From: Salvelinus alpinus
Lineage: Eukaryota > Chordata > Actinopteri > Salmoniformes > Salmonidae
Length of the DNA stretch: 64,000 nucleotides
Reading direction: 5' to 3'
Assembly: GCF_045679555.1 (NCBI RefSeq)
Contig: NC_092091.1
Coordinates: 19,626,572-19,690,571 of the forward strand
Each line of letters opens with the position of its first letter. Position 1 is the stretch's first letter. The notes beneath the pieces were generated by a model. That model saw only the letters and a program-made list of their open reading frames with translations. It did not search any database and had not been told where the DNA came from. A program made the position numbers and the translations under genes. This document shows positions 1 to 10,897 of this stretch, one piece after another.

Positions 1-28
1 TACAGTAAAATAGAACAAAAAGCATAAC

Positions 29-121
29 CCTGGGCACAGATGTCAATTCAACATCTATTCCAAGTTGGTTCAGCATAATTTTGTTGAAACGACGTGGAAA
101 CAATGTTGATTCAACCAGTCC
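29..121. mobile_element. Fragment of a short palindromic MITE-like repeat
   Basis: The stretch starts with CCTGGGCACA and continues with text such as CAATTCAACATCTATTCC, ending near TTGATTCAACCAGT. I recognise this as one end of an abundant salmonid short repeat whose copies normally close with TGTGCCCAGTGGG. That closing motif is missing here but appears at 3449-3460, beside related sequence (CACGTTGAAATGACAT). No coding capacity. Family recognition is from memory and was not searched. Confidence 0.4.
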
Positions 122-465
122 ATCGAGTCCTTTGGCTATACCTGTAGCTGATGACAATGTCTTGACAACATACTGTACATGAGTCATTCCACCTCAAAAA
201 CTCAGATCTCAGATTTTTCCCAGCCCAACAAAGTGTATACAGTATCGGTTCCCTATGTTTGACAAGTAGTATGCAGCTGCTGCTTAGAGTATTGCTTCTT
301 CATACTTTAATGTATTCTCTGTGAATCTGGTGATGTTTTTGTTTCCCTGTTTAGAGAAATTAGCCATTGAAGTCACTTGCATTCTTTACCCAAATTAGTG
401 TGCATTTGCGAAAGTATCAAGCTTTGCCCACTAGATGCCGCTATTCCTGCTACTGCCACCACACC

Positions 466-1655
466 TTTTTTAATCAATTTTACTGGTCTCTTGTGGGTTT
501 TAAATGGATCACAAAAATGTATTTACAACTTTGGGTAGAAAACCAATAGCTTCTGCTCATGATGAAAATAAATTGTGTCGTCATCCTCATAACTCAAGCT
601 AGTCCTCCATGAAAGCAATTCAGTTTGTCCTTCTCTTAGGCTCAAATTGTGTCCAGGAAATTGATCCTCTATGTGTGGTTGATTCCCTTAAAAAAAAGGT
701 CTGGATTGGTCAGACCACTCCTGGTGAACAAGCAATCCATTTGGCTACAGCGTTCTAGTGGTTTCAGTGTTACGATCTCTAATGCTCTTCAATGGTAAAA
801 GTCCCAAACACATACGTTGGTTTTAATGGTTAATGTCACTAATCACACTACATATGGGGATGTAATAATAATTTATTACATAATAATAACATATGACTAT
901 GTTGCATGCAATGGTTTATAATTTTATTAGGGTTGTCACGACATTTTAGTGACTAGCCCATTTCTCCATCAAACTAAACAGTTTGGTACTACAATTTTGC
1001 TATGTTTGGTACTTCTGTCAAATGTGTCTCACGTGATTGAGAGGAACAAGCCTGTCTATCAGCGCAGCACCTTTATAGTGCTAAGAGCAAACTGCCTGCT
1101 CCGCTTACTCATTCATTGCTAGAGCTTTCTGGGCTGCATTGTTAGCTCCCCACTCATGCTGCACAGAAATTAACACATTTGAATAACGCAATACGGCATG
1201 TAGAGATGTTGAAACTGTTCATTACCTTTCTCGAAACAATGTCCATACAGGCTAGAACACTTACAATTGAAGATGATACCGGAAGCTTCCAGCTTTAATT
1301 GTAGGCTAACATTCCATGCTAGCTTACAGCTGAAGTAATATCAATTCACTACGCTTGTACTTGTGTTTGTGATAATATGCTAATCATAATGCAAAATATG
1401 CTGATTTCAAAGCTGATTGCCATCTAAAATTCTCAGAGCTGCCATTTGTTGGACTATTCAAGGAGCGTTGTGTTGAAGCATTAGGTTGCTAAGAGAAGGA
1501 CAAACGGAATTGCTTTCTTGGAGGACTGACTTGACCACACAATTTATTTTCATGATGAGCAAAAGCTATTGGTTTTCTAACCAAAGTTGCAAAGAAAATG
1601 TTGTGAATCATTTAATATACACAAGAGACCAGCAAAATGTAAAAAAAGACAAAAC
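466..1655. repeat. Long inverted repeat (arms 466-640 and 1488-1655)
   Basis: Bases 466-640 read in reverse complement match 1488-1655 over about 170 bases with scattered differences. Both arms contain AGAGAAGGACAAAC, CACAATTTATTTTCAT and AGCTATTGGTTTTCTA when oriented alike. The spacer is about 850 bases and shows no protein signal. The layout suggests a decayed DNA element with long terminal inverted repeats or an inverted duplication; no target duplication was found. Confidence 0.55.
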
Positions 1656-3480
1656 AAATGGAAAATTAAAAGTGGATCGGCGATGGCTAGAAGGCCGGTG
1701 ATGTCGAACGCCGAACACCACCCGTACAAGGAGAGGCATCAACTTCGGCCGAAGTCGTGACAATTTATTGAATATTATGTGAATCCTATAAATTAAAATG
1801 GGCCAATTTGGGTTGCAATCAATTTGCTTAATTTCTCAGATATCAAATTAAATTTCCACAAAATAAAGTTTGAGGAATGCTAATCTTATCTGTTTCAAAC
1901 TAAAGAAATTATTTCATTACAATCTTAGATAATGACTTGCTGAAACGATATGGAATGACCCACATGTATTGCCTCTGCGAAAAAGGAACATGACTGTTGA
2001 GGTTGACTATGATCCCACTAGACACAAACTGGTTGAATCAATGTTTCAATGCAATTTGTCAATGTATTATGATGTGGAATCTATGTGATAAATATATAGG
2101 ATTTGAAAAAAGTCCTTAAGGTTGTTTTGAGAGTGAAATCTCAACCACATGATTGTCATCATTCTAACCAAATTTCAACAGACAAACCTTGTATAAAATA
2201 TTTGGAATTTGTACCTTTAAAACAACATTAGATTTTCAAAGTTATATCGACTGTCAGAAAAAAAACAATAGGCTGGGCACCTCCTACTGGAGAATTGATC
2301 TACTGTATCTACAGCTACCCTTTGGTCTCCCATCCAAGGTTTTAACCAAGCCCAGCTTAGATGGGCTTGTCACTGACTAAACCAAATAGATTCACTGTTG
2401 CTATCGAAGTCATTCTAAAGGGTAGGTTTAAGAGAGCAAATGAAATGTGACCATACTTTATCACTCATATGTCATCAACGATGCTATTTAGGCCTACAGC
2501 ATTTGCAAAGTCATCAACAGCAATTGTTTCAATTCAACCCCCGAATTTAACTAACAATAGACAATACATACAGGCCTAGGGTTTCGAGCCCTGGTTGATT
2601 TAAAATGGAATGATATTTTGTGATATTGAATTGTGTTTGTCCACGCAAATATCTCCACATTTGAAGGAGTTGTATCTTCTGCTTTGATAGTTCCATCTGT
2701 GCCACTAATTAGTCTGGCTTTAAGTTCAGTTTGTCTACAAATGAACAAATGATATATTGGATTCACGTCTCCATCTCAACCAAATTAAAGAAAAGCACTA
2801 AATCAAATCCAACTTAATTGACATTTTAAATTTTAATCTTTCAGCAGATGTTCTTATCCAGAGCGATTAACGTTAGTGCAAACATCTTAAGATAACTAGG
2901 TGAGACAACCACATATCAAGTCGTAGTAGGTACATTTTTCCTCAATAAAGAAGTTATAATTTAATAACCTGCCAAGGGACTGCGGTTGAAAATTAGACGG
3001 CTGGCTAAAACCGGCACTTTTACTGAAACGTTGATTAATGTGCACTGTCCCTGTAAAAATAAATAAACTAAACTAAATAAGCAAAGACAGTGCTAGTAGG
3101 AAAATACATGTTTTTTTTAAAGGGGGGGTGGGTGTAAGACTGAGATGTCTTATTTAAAATACTCAGAAGTTTTCAAACTGGAATTAAAGCCAGACTAAGT
3201 CAATGGCGCAGATGGAACTATTCAAGCAGAAGATAAATCTCCTTCAAATGTTGATTCACTTTTGCAATACAACAAATAGCTTATTAACTTGTTGACAAGT
3301 TAACACATATGTTGGATTCTTGTCTCCAACTCAACCAAAAATAAAAGTTAAACAATGGGATTAAGCCAGTGAATATAGGTTGTAAAATCATTGATCAGTG
3401 TCTCAACCAAATATGACCCAATTATCCACGTTGAAATGACATAGTGTGCCCAGTGGGATGTCGCCTTAGATCAGAGGTGT
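1656..3480. other. Gene-free repeat mosaic with a second inverted repeat
   Basis: No coding region or RNA gene is visible. Bases 2660-2723 are the reverse complement of 3184-3250 with some mismatches (shared words include AGCCAGACTAA and GAAGGAG-type text). Phrases after the outer side of each arm (GGATTC..GTCTCCA..CTCAACCAAA) occur as direct repeats at about 2758 and 3313. The composition is AT-rich, and the stretch reads as layers of decayed interspersed repeats. Confidence 0.4.
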
Positions 3481-3550
3481 CAAACTCATTTTGCCCCGGG
3501 GGCCACATTCGGTCTTCAACGAGGTCCGGAGGGCCGCACTGAAAATTGGT

Positions 3551-4738
3551 TATACATTATATACAAAAGTATGTAGACACCCCTTAAAATTTGTGGATTC
3601 GGCTATTTCAGCCACACCTGTTCCTGACAGGTGTATAAAATCGAGCACACAGCCAAGCAATCTCCATAGACAAACATTGGCAGTACAATGGCCTTACTGA
3701 AAAGCTCAGTGACTTTCAAAGTGGCACCGTCATAGGATGCCACCATTCCAACAAGTCAGTTAGTCAAATGTTTTGCCCTGCTAGAACTACCCTGGTCAAC
3801 TGTAAGTGTTGTTATTGTGAAGTGGAAATGTCTAGGAGCAACAACGGCTCAGCAGTGAAGTAGTAGGGCAAACAAGCTCACAGAACGGGACCGCCGAGAG
3901 CTGACTACCGAGTTCCAAACTACATCTGGAAGCAACGTCAGCACAAGAACTGTTCGTCGGGAGCTTCATGAAATGGGTTTCCATGGCTGAGCAGCCACAC
4001 ACAAGCCTAAGATCACCATGCGCAATGACAAGCGTCGGCTGGAGTGGTGTAAGTCTTGCTGCCATTGGACTCTGGAACAGTGGAAATGCGTTCTCTGGAG
4101 TGATGAATCACGCTTCATCATCTGGCAGTCCGAAGGATGAATCATGGGTTTGGCAGATGCCAGGAGAATGCTACCTAACCCAATGAGTAGTGCCAACTGT
4201 AAAGTTTGGTGGAGGAGGAATAATGGTCTGGGGCTGTTTTTCATGGTTCGGGCTAGGCCCCTTAGATCCAGTGAAGGGAAATCTTAATGCTACAGCATAC
4301 AATTACATTCTAGATGATTTTGTGCTTCCAACTTTGGGGAAGGGGAAGGCCCTTTCCTGTTTCAGCATGACAATGCCCCCGTGCACAAAGCGAGGTCTGA
4401 GAAGAGATGGTTTGTCAAGATCGGTGCGGAAGAATTTGACTGGCCTGCACAGAACCTTGACCTCAACCCCATCAAACACCTTTGGGATGAATTGGAACAC
4501 CGAAAGCGAGCCAGGCCTAATCGCCCAACATCAGTGCCCGACCTCACAAATGCTCTTGTGGCTGAATGGAAGCAAGTCCCCGCAGCAATGTTCCAACATC
4601 TAGTGGAAAGCCTTCCCATCAGAGTGGAGGCTGTTATAGTAGCAAAGGGCGGACCAACCTTATATTAATGCCCATGATTTTGGAATGAGATGTTTGACAA
4701 CCAGGTGTCCACATACTTTTGATAATGTAGTGTGTATA
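3551..4738 (+). mobile_element. Degenerate Tc1-like transposon with transposase pseudogene
   Basis: The element is bounded by imperfect inverted ends, each containing CAAAAGTATGT.GACACC when oriented alike. Transposase similarity runs left to right but is broken. A piece near 4190-4360 contains [16 protein letters not shown] frame shift near 4360 then leads into [11 protein letters not shown], the second catalytic Asp block, and SPxxxNPI.HLWDEL-type text around 4440-4500. The third catalytic acid is changed: the block reads [10 protein letters not shown] where Tc1 family members have NPIEHLWDEL. A segment near 3895 is also missing relative to the family. It cannot encode active enzyme. The family (Tc1/mariner, DD34E) is clear; the subfamily name is not asserted. 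Confidence 0.85.
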
Positions 4739-4739
4739 G

Positions 4740-5754
4740 AGATGGGCAATGAAGAGGATTTTTTTAGGTGTCATTGGACTCAGTCAAAGGTTTACAGTTT
4801 CTGCAGGAGAAGAAAAAAGAGAGCGGTAGTATAAATAAAAACAGTGGAGGAATCCTGGTGTCTTTGGTGACAGCATGGGGCAGACGCGGGAGGCCTTTTT
4901 CCACCTCCGTAACCTGCTAATGTAGGAAATACAAGTCATTATTTGGAGAGGTCTGTGGTTAGAAGGTTCAATGATAAAACACAAGAATACGCTAGAGTTG
5001 GAAATATTCAACAACAAAAAAACATTTATACAAAAAAATGTACATTTACTGGTTCAGGTAACCCATAAACAAGGCAAAACACTTTGAAAGCTCGTAACGT
5101 GTGGTATATACCAAGGTCAATCATTTTGGGGGGAATGGGTGAAGCCTTTAAGAGCAAATTGTCTATCATTTCCGAGGGGAAAGAGTGTTGTCAGCCAACA
5201 AACTACTTTGTAATGACTTCTATCTGTCTCACTATTCAGCCTGCCCTAGAGTGTAGATGTGGGGGAGGGGGATCAGGAGAGGTTGGGAGTGGAAAGCACA
5301 AACATGTTCTAGCAAGGCAATAAAATCTTTTTTTCAACCCAAGACACATTTTTCTTGTATCATCACAATCTATCACACCAGCCCATGCAAAATATTATTT
5401 TTTGCATGACCTAATGAAAGGAAGTGCAATGCAGGCAAAGTACTTTTTGTGGTTAGATGACAGTTGAAAGATTAGGGAAGCTTTGGTGTTCATCTGTCTG
5501 CATAACGTTACACACACATTGGCTTATCCTCACACACACCTCCTACCTCAGGGCCCCCCGGAGCTTACTGGCTCCTGACTCACCTGCACTGCAGATGCAC
5601 AGGTAGTGTCAGGGTCAAAGGTGAGATCCTCTTACTGTGGTTGTCCAAACCAGGCTGAACTCTCTCCCTTTGGGCAAGGATCAGAGTTCCCTCTGTATTC
5701 TGCACTTCAATTATTTGACTTATCATCCCTCATCACATAAAACCCTCACAAACT
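4740..5754. other. Gene-free stretch, nothing recognised
   Basis: I see no coding frame with family similarity, RNA gene or recognisable transposon here. There are short purine-rich patches (for example around 5260-5290) only. Confidence 0.4.
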
Positions 5755-6665
5755 TTTACAGATGCACAATTGAGAGCATCCTGTCGGGCTGTATCACCGC
5801 CTGGTAAGGCAACTGCACCGCCCTCAACCGCAAGGCTCTCCAGAGGGTGGTGCGGTCTGCACAGCACATCACCGGGGGCAAATGACCTGCCACCCAAGAC
5901 ACCTACAGCACCCGATGTCACAGGAAGGCCAAAAAGATCATCAAGGACAACAACCACCTGAGCCACTGTCTGTTCACCCCGCTACCATCCAGAAGGCGAG
6001 GTCAGTACAGGTGCATCAAAGCTGGGACAGAGAGACTAAAAAACAGCTTCTATCTCAAGGAGTTCACACTTAAACAGCAATCACTAACACAGAGGCTGCT
6101 GCCTACATACAGATTCATCATTAGCCACTTTAATAAATGGATCACTAGTCACTTTAAAAAATGCCACTTTAATAATATTTACATATCTTACATTACTCAT
6201 CTCATATATACAGTATATACTGTATTGTATACCATCTATTGCATCTTGCCTATGCCACTCGGCCATCGCTCATCCATAAATGTATGGATATATTTACAGG
6301 GCGGCAGGTAGCCTAATGGTTAGAGTATTGGGCCAGTAACCAAAAGGTTGCTAGATTGAATCCCTGAGCTGACAAGGTAAAACATTGGTTGTTCTGCACC
6401 TGAACAAGGCAGTTAACCCACTGTTCCTAGGCCGTCACTGTAAATAAGAATTTGTTCTTAACTGACTTGCCTAGTTAAATAAAAAAAAACATGTACATAT
6501 TCTAATTCCATCCCTTTACATTTGTGTGTATTAGGTAGTTGTTGGAAAATTGTTAGATTACTTGTTAGATATTACTGCACTGTTTGAACTAGAAGCACAA
6601 GTATTTCGCTACACTCGCATTAACATCTGCTAACCATGTGTATGTGACAAATAAAATTTGATTTG
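5755..6665 (+). mobile_element. 3' end of an L2/CR1-like LINE, split by a SINE
   Basis: Translating with frame shifts gives a LINE ORF2 C-terminus: ESILSGCITAW, then ALNRKALQRVV, a block with TYSTRCHRKAKKIIKDN, SRRRGQYRCIKAGTE and LKNSFYLK. This resembles the C-terminal part of fish L2-like reverse transcriptase proteins and is also seen at 15.5-16.9 kb. It is followed by a 3' UTR ending near 6665 in GACAAATAAAATTTGATTTG, the usual salmonid LINE tail. The UTR is interrupted by a SINE at 6298-6490. The 5' part is absent, the usual 5' truncation. Confidence 0.75.
6298..6490 (+). mobile_element. HpaI-type tRNA-derived SINE
   Basis: Starts GGGCGGCAGGTAGCCTAATG, with tRNA-like A-box (TAGCCTAATGGTTAGAG) and B-box-like (GGTTGCTAGATTGAATCC) text. 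It then has the salmonid SINE body with the diagnostic GTTAAC (HpaI) site, and ends TTGCCTAGTTAAAT plus an A tract. It lies inside the 3' UTR of the LINE above, so it is younger than that LINE. Confidence 0.85.
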
Positions 6666-6929
6666 GATTTCATCAGTGCAGGAAGACCCCCTGACCCAAA
6701 ATCTAAGGTTACCTGTTAGTTGACTGTCTATTGAAATGCACTGAGCTTGACGCTATGTCAACAACATTTGTTCTGTTGGGGAGGGGAGGGGGGGCTTATT
6801 GTTAGGGTGAGCGATGAACAGAAAATCCAGTGATATTTTCTTTTTAGATTAGGATTAGGTTAAGGGTTTATAGACAGAATTTATATATGTTTTTATTGTA
6901 TGCCCCTAGTCAAGATAATACAGTTATGA

Positions 6930-7265
6930 ACAATGTTTGATTCATTGAACACTGGTCACTTAAATAATGTTTACATACTGTTTTACCCACTTAATTTCCT
7001 AGTCAAGACTCATCCTATATAACTACTGCTGTACACACCTTTTCTATTCATATACTGTCTATACGCACCATCATATACATATATATATTTATATTCCGGA
7101 CTCTGACATGGCTTCTTCTGATATATTTCTTAATTCCTTTCTTTGACTTTTTTTGATTTATGTGTTGTTTTGTATTGTTCGGTATTACTTCACTGTTGGC
7201 GTCAGATACGTAAGCATTTCGCTGCATCTGCAATGTGTACGCAACCAATAACAATTGATTTGATG
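6930..7265 (+). mobile_element. LINE 3'-UTR tail fragment
   Basis: Text such as TAGTCAAGACTCATCCTATA, the CACCATCATATACATATAT run, and the ending AGCATTTCGCTGCATCTGC...AACAATTGATTTGATG correspond to the 3' tail of L2-like salmonid LINEs; compare the tail at 6600-6665. No ORF remains. Confidence 0.6.
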
Positions 7266-7457
7266 TTTTATCTACTCTCTTGATCAACAGTTAGTCTATG
7301 CAAACTTCATTTGTTCAGATAGGAGATCTGAAATGGTGACCTCATGACAGAACCGCCTTCACATGACCCACAAATTTTCTGGCGATCCCAGTATGCATTT
7401 AAAAAATTCTTTGCTAATAAAAATCAGTGACCACATAACTTGTTCTAAAAGCATAGC

Positions 7458-7796
7458 CCTCCTGGGCGGCGCAGCGGTCTAAGGTACTGCATCTCAGTGC
7501 TTGAGGCGTCACAACAGACCCAGGTTTTATCCTTGGCTGTGTCACAGCAGGCCGTGACCGGGAGACCAATGAGGCGGCGCACAATTGGCCCAGTGTTAGG
7601 GGAGGATTTGGCTGGCCGGGATTTCCTTGTACAATCGCACTCTAGCAACTCCTTGTGGCGGGCCGGGTCAAGCAGTGCTGCTTGGCAGGGTCGTGTTTTG
7701 ACCCTGCCAAGCCTCTCCTGAGTCCGTAGGGGAGACTGTAACTACCAATTGGATATCACTAAATTAGGGAGAAAAAGGGGTCAAAAAAAAAAAAAA
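7458..7796 (+). mobile_element. tRNA-derived SINE (second salmonid type)
   Basis: Begins CCTGGGCGGCGCAGCGGTCT with a tRNA-like A-box, then a degraded B-box (CCAGGTTTTATCC). The body contains GGCGGCGCACAATTGGCCCA and the copy ends in GGGAGAAAAAGGGGTC plus an A run. The head is shared with the inverted SINE at 20.2 kb, but the 3' half is a different tail module, so these are two subfamilies. Confidence 0.75.
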
Positions 7797-7891
7797 AGCT
7801 AAAAGTAGATATACAGCTCCTTGATAATAACTTATGTTGACTCAGGCGCAGATGCATGCATGGCCTCCTACAGAGAGGGCTGCAAAGCAGC

Positions 7892-7953
7892 TATAAAAAC
7901 ACTGTGAGGATCCCCCTCTGTGCTCTGTCAGGTATCAATCATGGCCCGTAAGT
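7892..7953 (+). promoter_or_regulatory. Possible TATA box, start codon and splice donor (orphan first exon)
   Basis: TATAAAA at 7892-7898 is followed 43 bases later by ATG (7941) and, after only seven coding bases, by a consensus donor GTAAGT (7948). This spacing resembles vertebrate genes with a tiny first coding exon, such as crystallins or small secreted hormones. I found no matching second exon, so it may be chance or a relic. Confidence 0.15.
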
Positions 7954-8214
7954 GGGATCCTTGAGAGGAGATGTTATCAGGGCAGCCCCGTACACACTCA
8001 CACCACTGGATCTATTATCTGCCTCCAGATAACAATCCCTTTGCTGTGAGTGGCCTACCCTGGTGCCATGTAGCCACACGCTCCCTACTGCTGCTCACTC
8101 ATACAAACAAGGTACTAGGGTAACTAGGCCACTTCACCCCAGATAGGAGCACTTGATAAGCAAAGGTGCCCACTTTCCACATTAGGCTTTAATCTTATCC
8201 ATCATATTACAGTT

Positions 8215-8315
8215 GTGTATGTCATGTTTCATGTTTTGTGTGGACCTCAGGAAGAGTAGCTGATGCTTTCGAAACAGCTAATGGGAATCCTAGTAAAATA
8301 CCAAAATACCAAATA
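8215..8315 (+). mobile_element. LINE 3' tail fragment related to the element at 61-63.9 kb
   Basis: Contains CAGGAAGAGTAGCTGATGC followed by AGCTAATGGGAATCC and a short ACCAAATA-type tail. The phrase CAGGAAGAGTAGCTGCTGCC recurs at the 3' end of the LINE at 63.8 kb, so both are tails of related elements. Confidence 0.55.
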
Positions 8316-8359
8316 AAGCATTTATCTAGATTCTGTTTTCAGATTTAATCCCAAAACAT

Positions 8360-8720
8360 CAAGTTCAAGTTAAGTTAATTTGTCATATGCACAGGAACAC
8401 ATGGTGAACACAGTACAATGACATGCTTACTTGCAGGTTCACCTCTCGACAATGCAAAAACAATAAGAATAGAAAAATAATAAAGTAATAAAATCAAATA
8501 AATTGCAGCTCAATGGAATAACACAATAGGATTACATTTTTTGGGGCAGATGTATAAATACAAGGAAGGCACTCAAACAATTTACATTACAATATTTAGA
8601 CGTGTGCCGGGGAAGGGGGATATGGAGAGCAAAGAGTTTTGTGTAATATTTGGCAATAATAAATAGAAGTCAGGAGGCTACATCTGGATTTCAGTGGACA
8701 AATTAGTGTGAAATAAAACA
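8360..8720 (-). mobile_element. Inverted LINE 3'-UTR fragment (tentative)
   Basis: TTAATTTGTCATATGCACAG with ATGCTTACTTGCAGGTTC and the A-rich tract that follows resemble, in reverse orientation, the 3' UTR of the LINE also seen at 55.36 kb (CACATGCATCTACAGG, AATGCTTACTTAAAGG). Right boundary uncertain. Confidence 0.4.
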
Positions 8721-8788
8721 AAAAACACGGTTTATTTAAGATCCTAATCTTTCAGAAGAGGATTGCTCTAAACAAGGGGTGTATACTA

Positions 8789-9575
8789 CACTGAACACAA
8801 ATATAAACACAACATGTAAAGTGTTGGTTCCATGTTTCATGAGCTGAAATTAAAGACTCTAGAAATGTTCCATACGCACAAAAAACATATTTCTCTAAAT
8901 TTTTGGGCACAAATTTGTTTATATCCCTGTGAGCATATCTCCTTTGCCAAGATAATCCATCCACCTGACAGGTGTGGCATATCAATAAGGTGCACCTTGT
9001 GCTGGGGACAATAAAAGGCTACTCTAAAATGTGCAGTTTTTTTCACAAAACAGAATCACACAGCTGTCTCAAGTTTTGAGGGATCATACAATTGGCATGC
9101 TGACTGCAGGAATGTCCACCAGAGCTGTTTCCAGATATTTGAATGTTCATTCCTCTACCATAAGCCACCTCCAACGTCATTTTAGAGAATTTGTCAGTAC
9201 GTGCAACCGGCCTCCCAAACGCAGACCATGTGTAACCACGCTAGCCCAGGACCTCCACATTCGGCTTCCTCACCTGTGGAATCGTCTGAGGGAGGGAGGG
9301 GTGGTGGGTGCTGAGGAGTATTTCTGTCTGTAATTAAGCACTTTTGTGTGGAAAAACCCATTCTGATTGGTTGGGCCTTGTTTCCCAGTCGGTGGGTCTG
9401 GCTCCCCAGTGGGTGGGCTTATACATCCCAGGCCCACCCAAGGATGTGCCACTGCCTAGTAATGTGAAATCGTTATATTCGGGCCATTTCATCTATTTCA
9501 ATTGACTGATTTCCTTTTATGAACTGTAACTCAGTAAAATCATTGAAATTGTTGTGATTATATTTTTGTTCACTA
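8789..9575 (+). mobile_element. Deletion derivative of a Tc1-like element (DNA-binding domain only)
   Basis: Inverted ends CACTGAACACAAATATAAAC and its partner TATATTTTTGTTCACTA are flanked by TA (8787-8788, 9576-9577). The remaining frame (9031-9333) keeps the N-terminal helix-turn-helix region of the transposase: QNRITQLSQVLRDHTIGMLT, then GMSTRAVSRYLNVHSSTISH and LQRHFREF. The catalytic DDE part is gone. The segment at about 9290-9480 is not transposase-like. It would need a related transposase in trans to move. Confidence 0.75.
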
Positions 9576-9577
9576 TA

Positions 9578-10316
9578 GTTTGCAAAGGTTTTCAGGAGAG
9601 AGGAGACTGTCTATAGCACTGGCCCAGTTTAGATTTCTACTAGACCACAGCACGTTGGGCCTAATAACAAAACAGGCCTAGTTGGTCTCCCAGTGTTAGG
9701 ACCTTAATGAGGAACATGTGGAGCTGCCCAGACACAGAGGAAATCCAATCCTTCTCCTTTTCTTCCCCCTCTCCTCCCCCTCTCCTGCTGCTACACACTC
9801 CTCCTCACAGTCTCCAACATAGCTGCCTTCTCATTTCACTCTTCTTCTCTTCTAAGCTACAATTGCCAGATTCCTGGGGATCTTTCTCTCTGTCTGACTC
9901 TCAAAACCCTTTCACTCTTCTTTACTTCTAGTTTCCTTACCCACAACTCATTCTCTTCCAACCCCATGTTTTTGTCAGTTAGGCAACTCTTCCCTTATTC
10001 CTTTTTTTCTATGGGCACATTTTTTTTTATTGTTTCCACGTTTTCCAAAATATCTGCTCCGAATTTAGATTCAACAATGTCTGCAGAAAGAATGGGGTGT
10101 CAGCTATGACATGACAAATTGACTTTGAAAAATCTATTTTAATTATTGAACTAGAGTAAGTTAAGTGGATTTACTAGCCCCGTAACGGAATTGTGGTAAC
10201 AGAATTTCATCATGAGTCCCTGATCTGTACGACACAGAAATGCATAATTATGGATACGAATGTGTCATTCTCTTCTTCATGGTGATGTATCCTAAATAGG
10301 TACACAAAAGGTCGAA
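9578..10316. other. Gene-free stretch, pyrimidine-rich patch
   Basis: Bases 9745-9960 are strongly CT-rich (CTCC/CTTC runs). No coding frame with recognisable similarity and no transposon ends were found. Confidence 0.4.
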
Positions 10317-10321
10317 ATATG

Positions 10322-10710
10322 TGTCACGCCCTGACCTTAGATATCTCTGTTTTTCTATATATTTTGGTTAGGTCAGGGTGTGACTAGGGTGGGTATGCTA
10401 GTTTGTATGTCTAGTGTTTTTGTATGTCTAGGGGTGTTGTATGTCTAGGGGTTTTGTATGTCTATGTTGGCCTGATATGGTTCCCAATCAGAGACAGCTG
10501 TTTATCGTTGTCTCTGATTGGGGATCATATTTAGGTAGCCATTTTCATCGTTTGTGTTGTGGGAGCTTGTCTACAGTAAGTTGCCTTTGTGCACTCCAGT
10601 AGCTTCATGTTTCGTTTGTTCTTTATTGTTTTGTGAGTTTCTCTTTATTAAAATTATGTGGAACTCTATGTACGCTGCGCCTTGGTCTCATCATTACGAC
10701 GAGCGTGACA
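10322..10710 (+). mobile_element. Solo LTR with 5-bp target duplication
   Basis: The 389-bp unit starts TGTCACG and ends CGTGACA and is flanked on both sides by ATATG (10317-10321 and 10711-10715), as expected for integrase-mediated insertion followed by LTR recombination. Near its middle is a hairpin, CCAATCAGAGACAGC paired with GTTGTCTCTGATTGG. Near the 3' end there is a TATTAAAA-type polyadenylation signal. A sister copy lies at 27186-27526. No internal gag/pol is present here. Confidence 0.75.
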
Positions 10711-10897
10711 ATATGCAATATCTTAATTTGCATTATTCTACACACTGGCTATTATTTTAATGTGCTCTGCCTCCAAACAAGACAAAATTTGGTTGGTCCA
10801 GGCCGGACCAAATCTGAACCAATCATAGACGTCTATGTTTCACAAGTTTGGACATCAAAGTAAAGCTCAGAGTACAGTAGAGCACAGTACAATACAG

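Noticed and set aside
3491-3550. Short GC-rich coding frame before the first Tc1
   Set aside because: The phrase GAGGTGTCAAACTCATT begins a common vertebrate dispersed repeat fragment, and no protein family matches.
6298-6490. True tRNA gene
   Set aside because: A- and B-box-like text belongs to a SINE head; no cloverleaf and a SINE body and tail follow.
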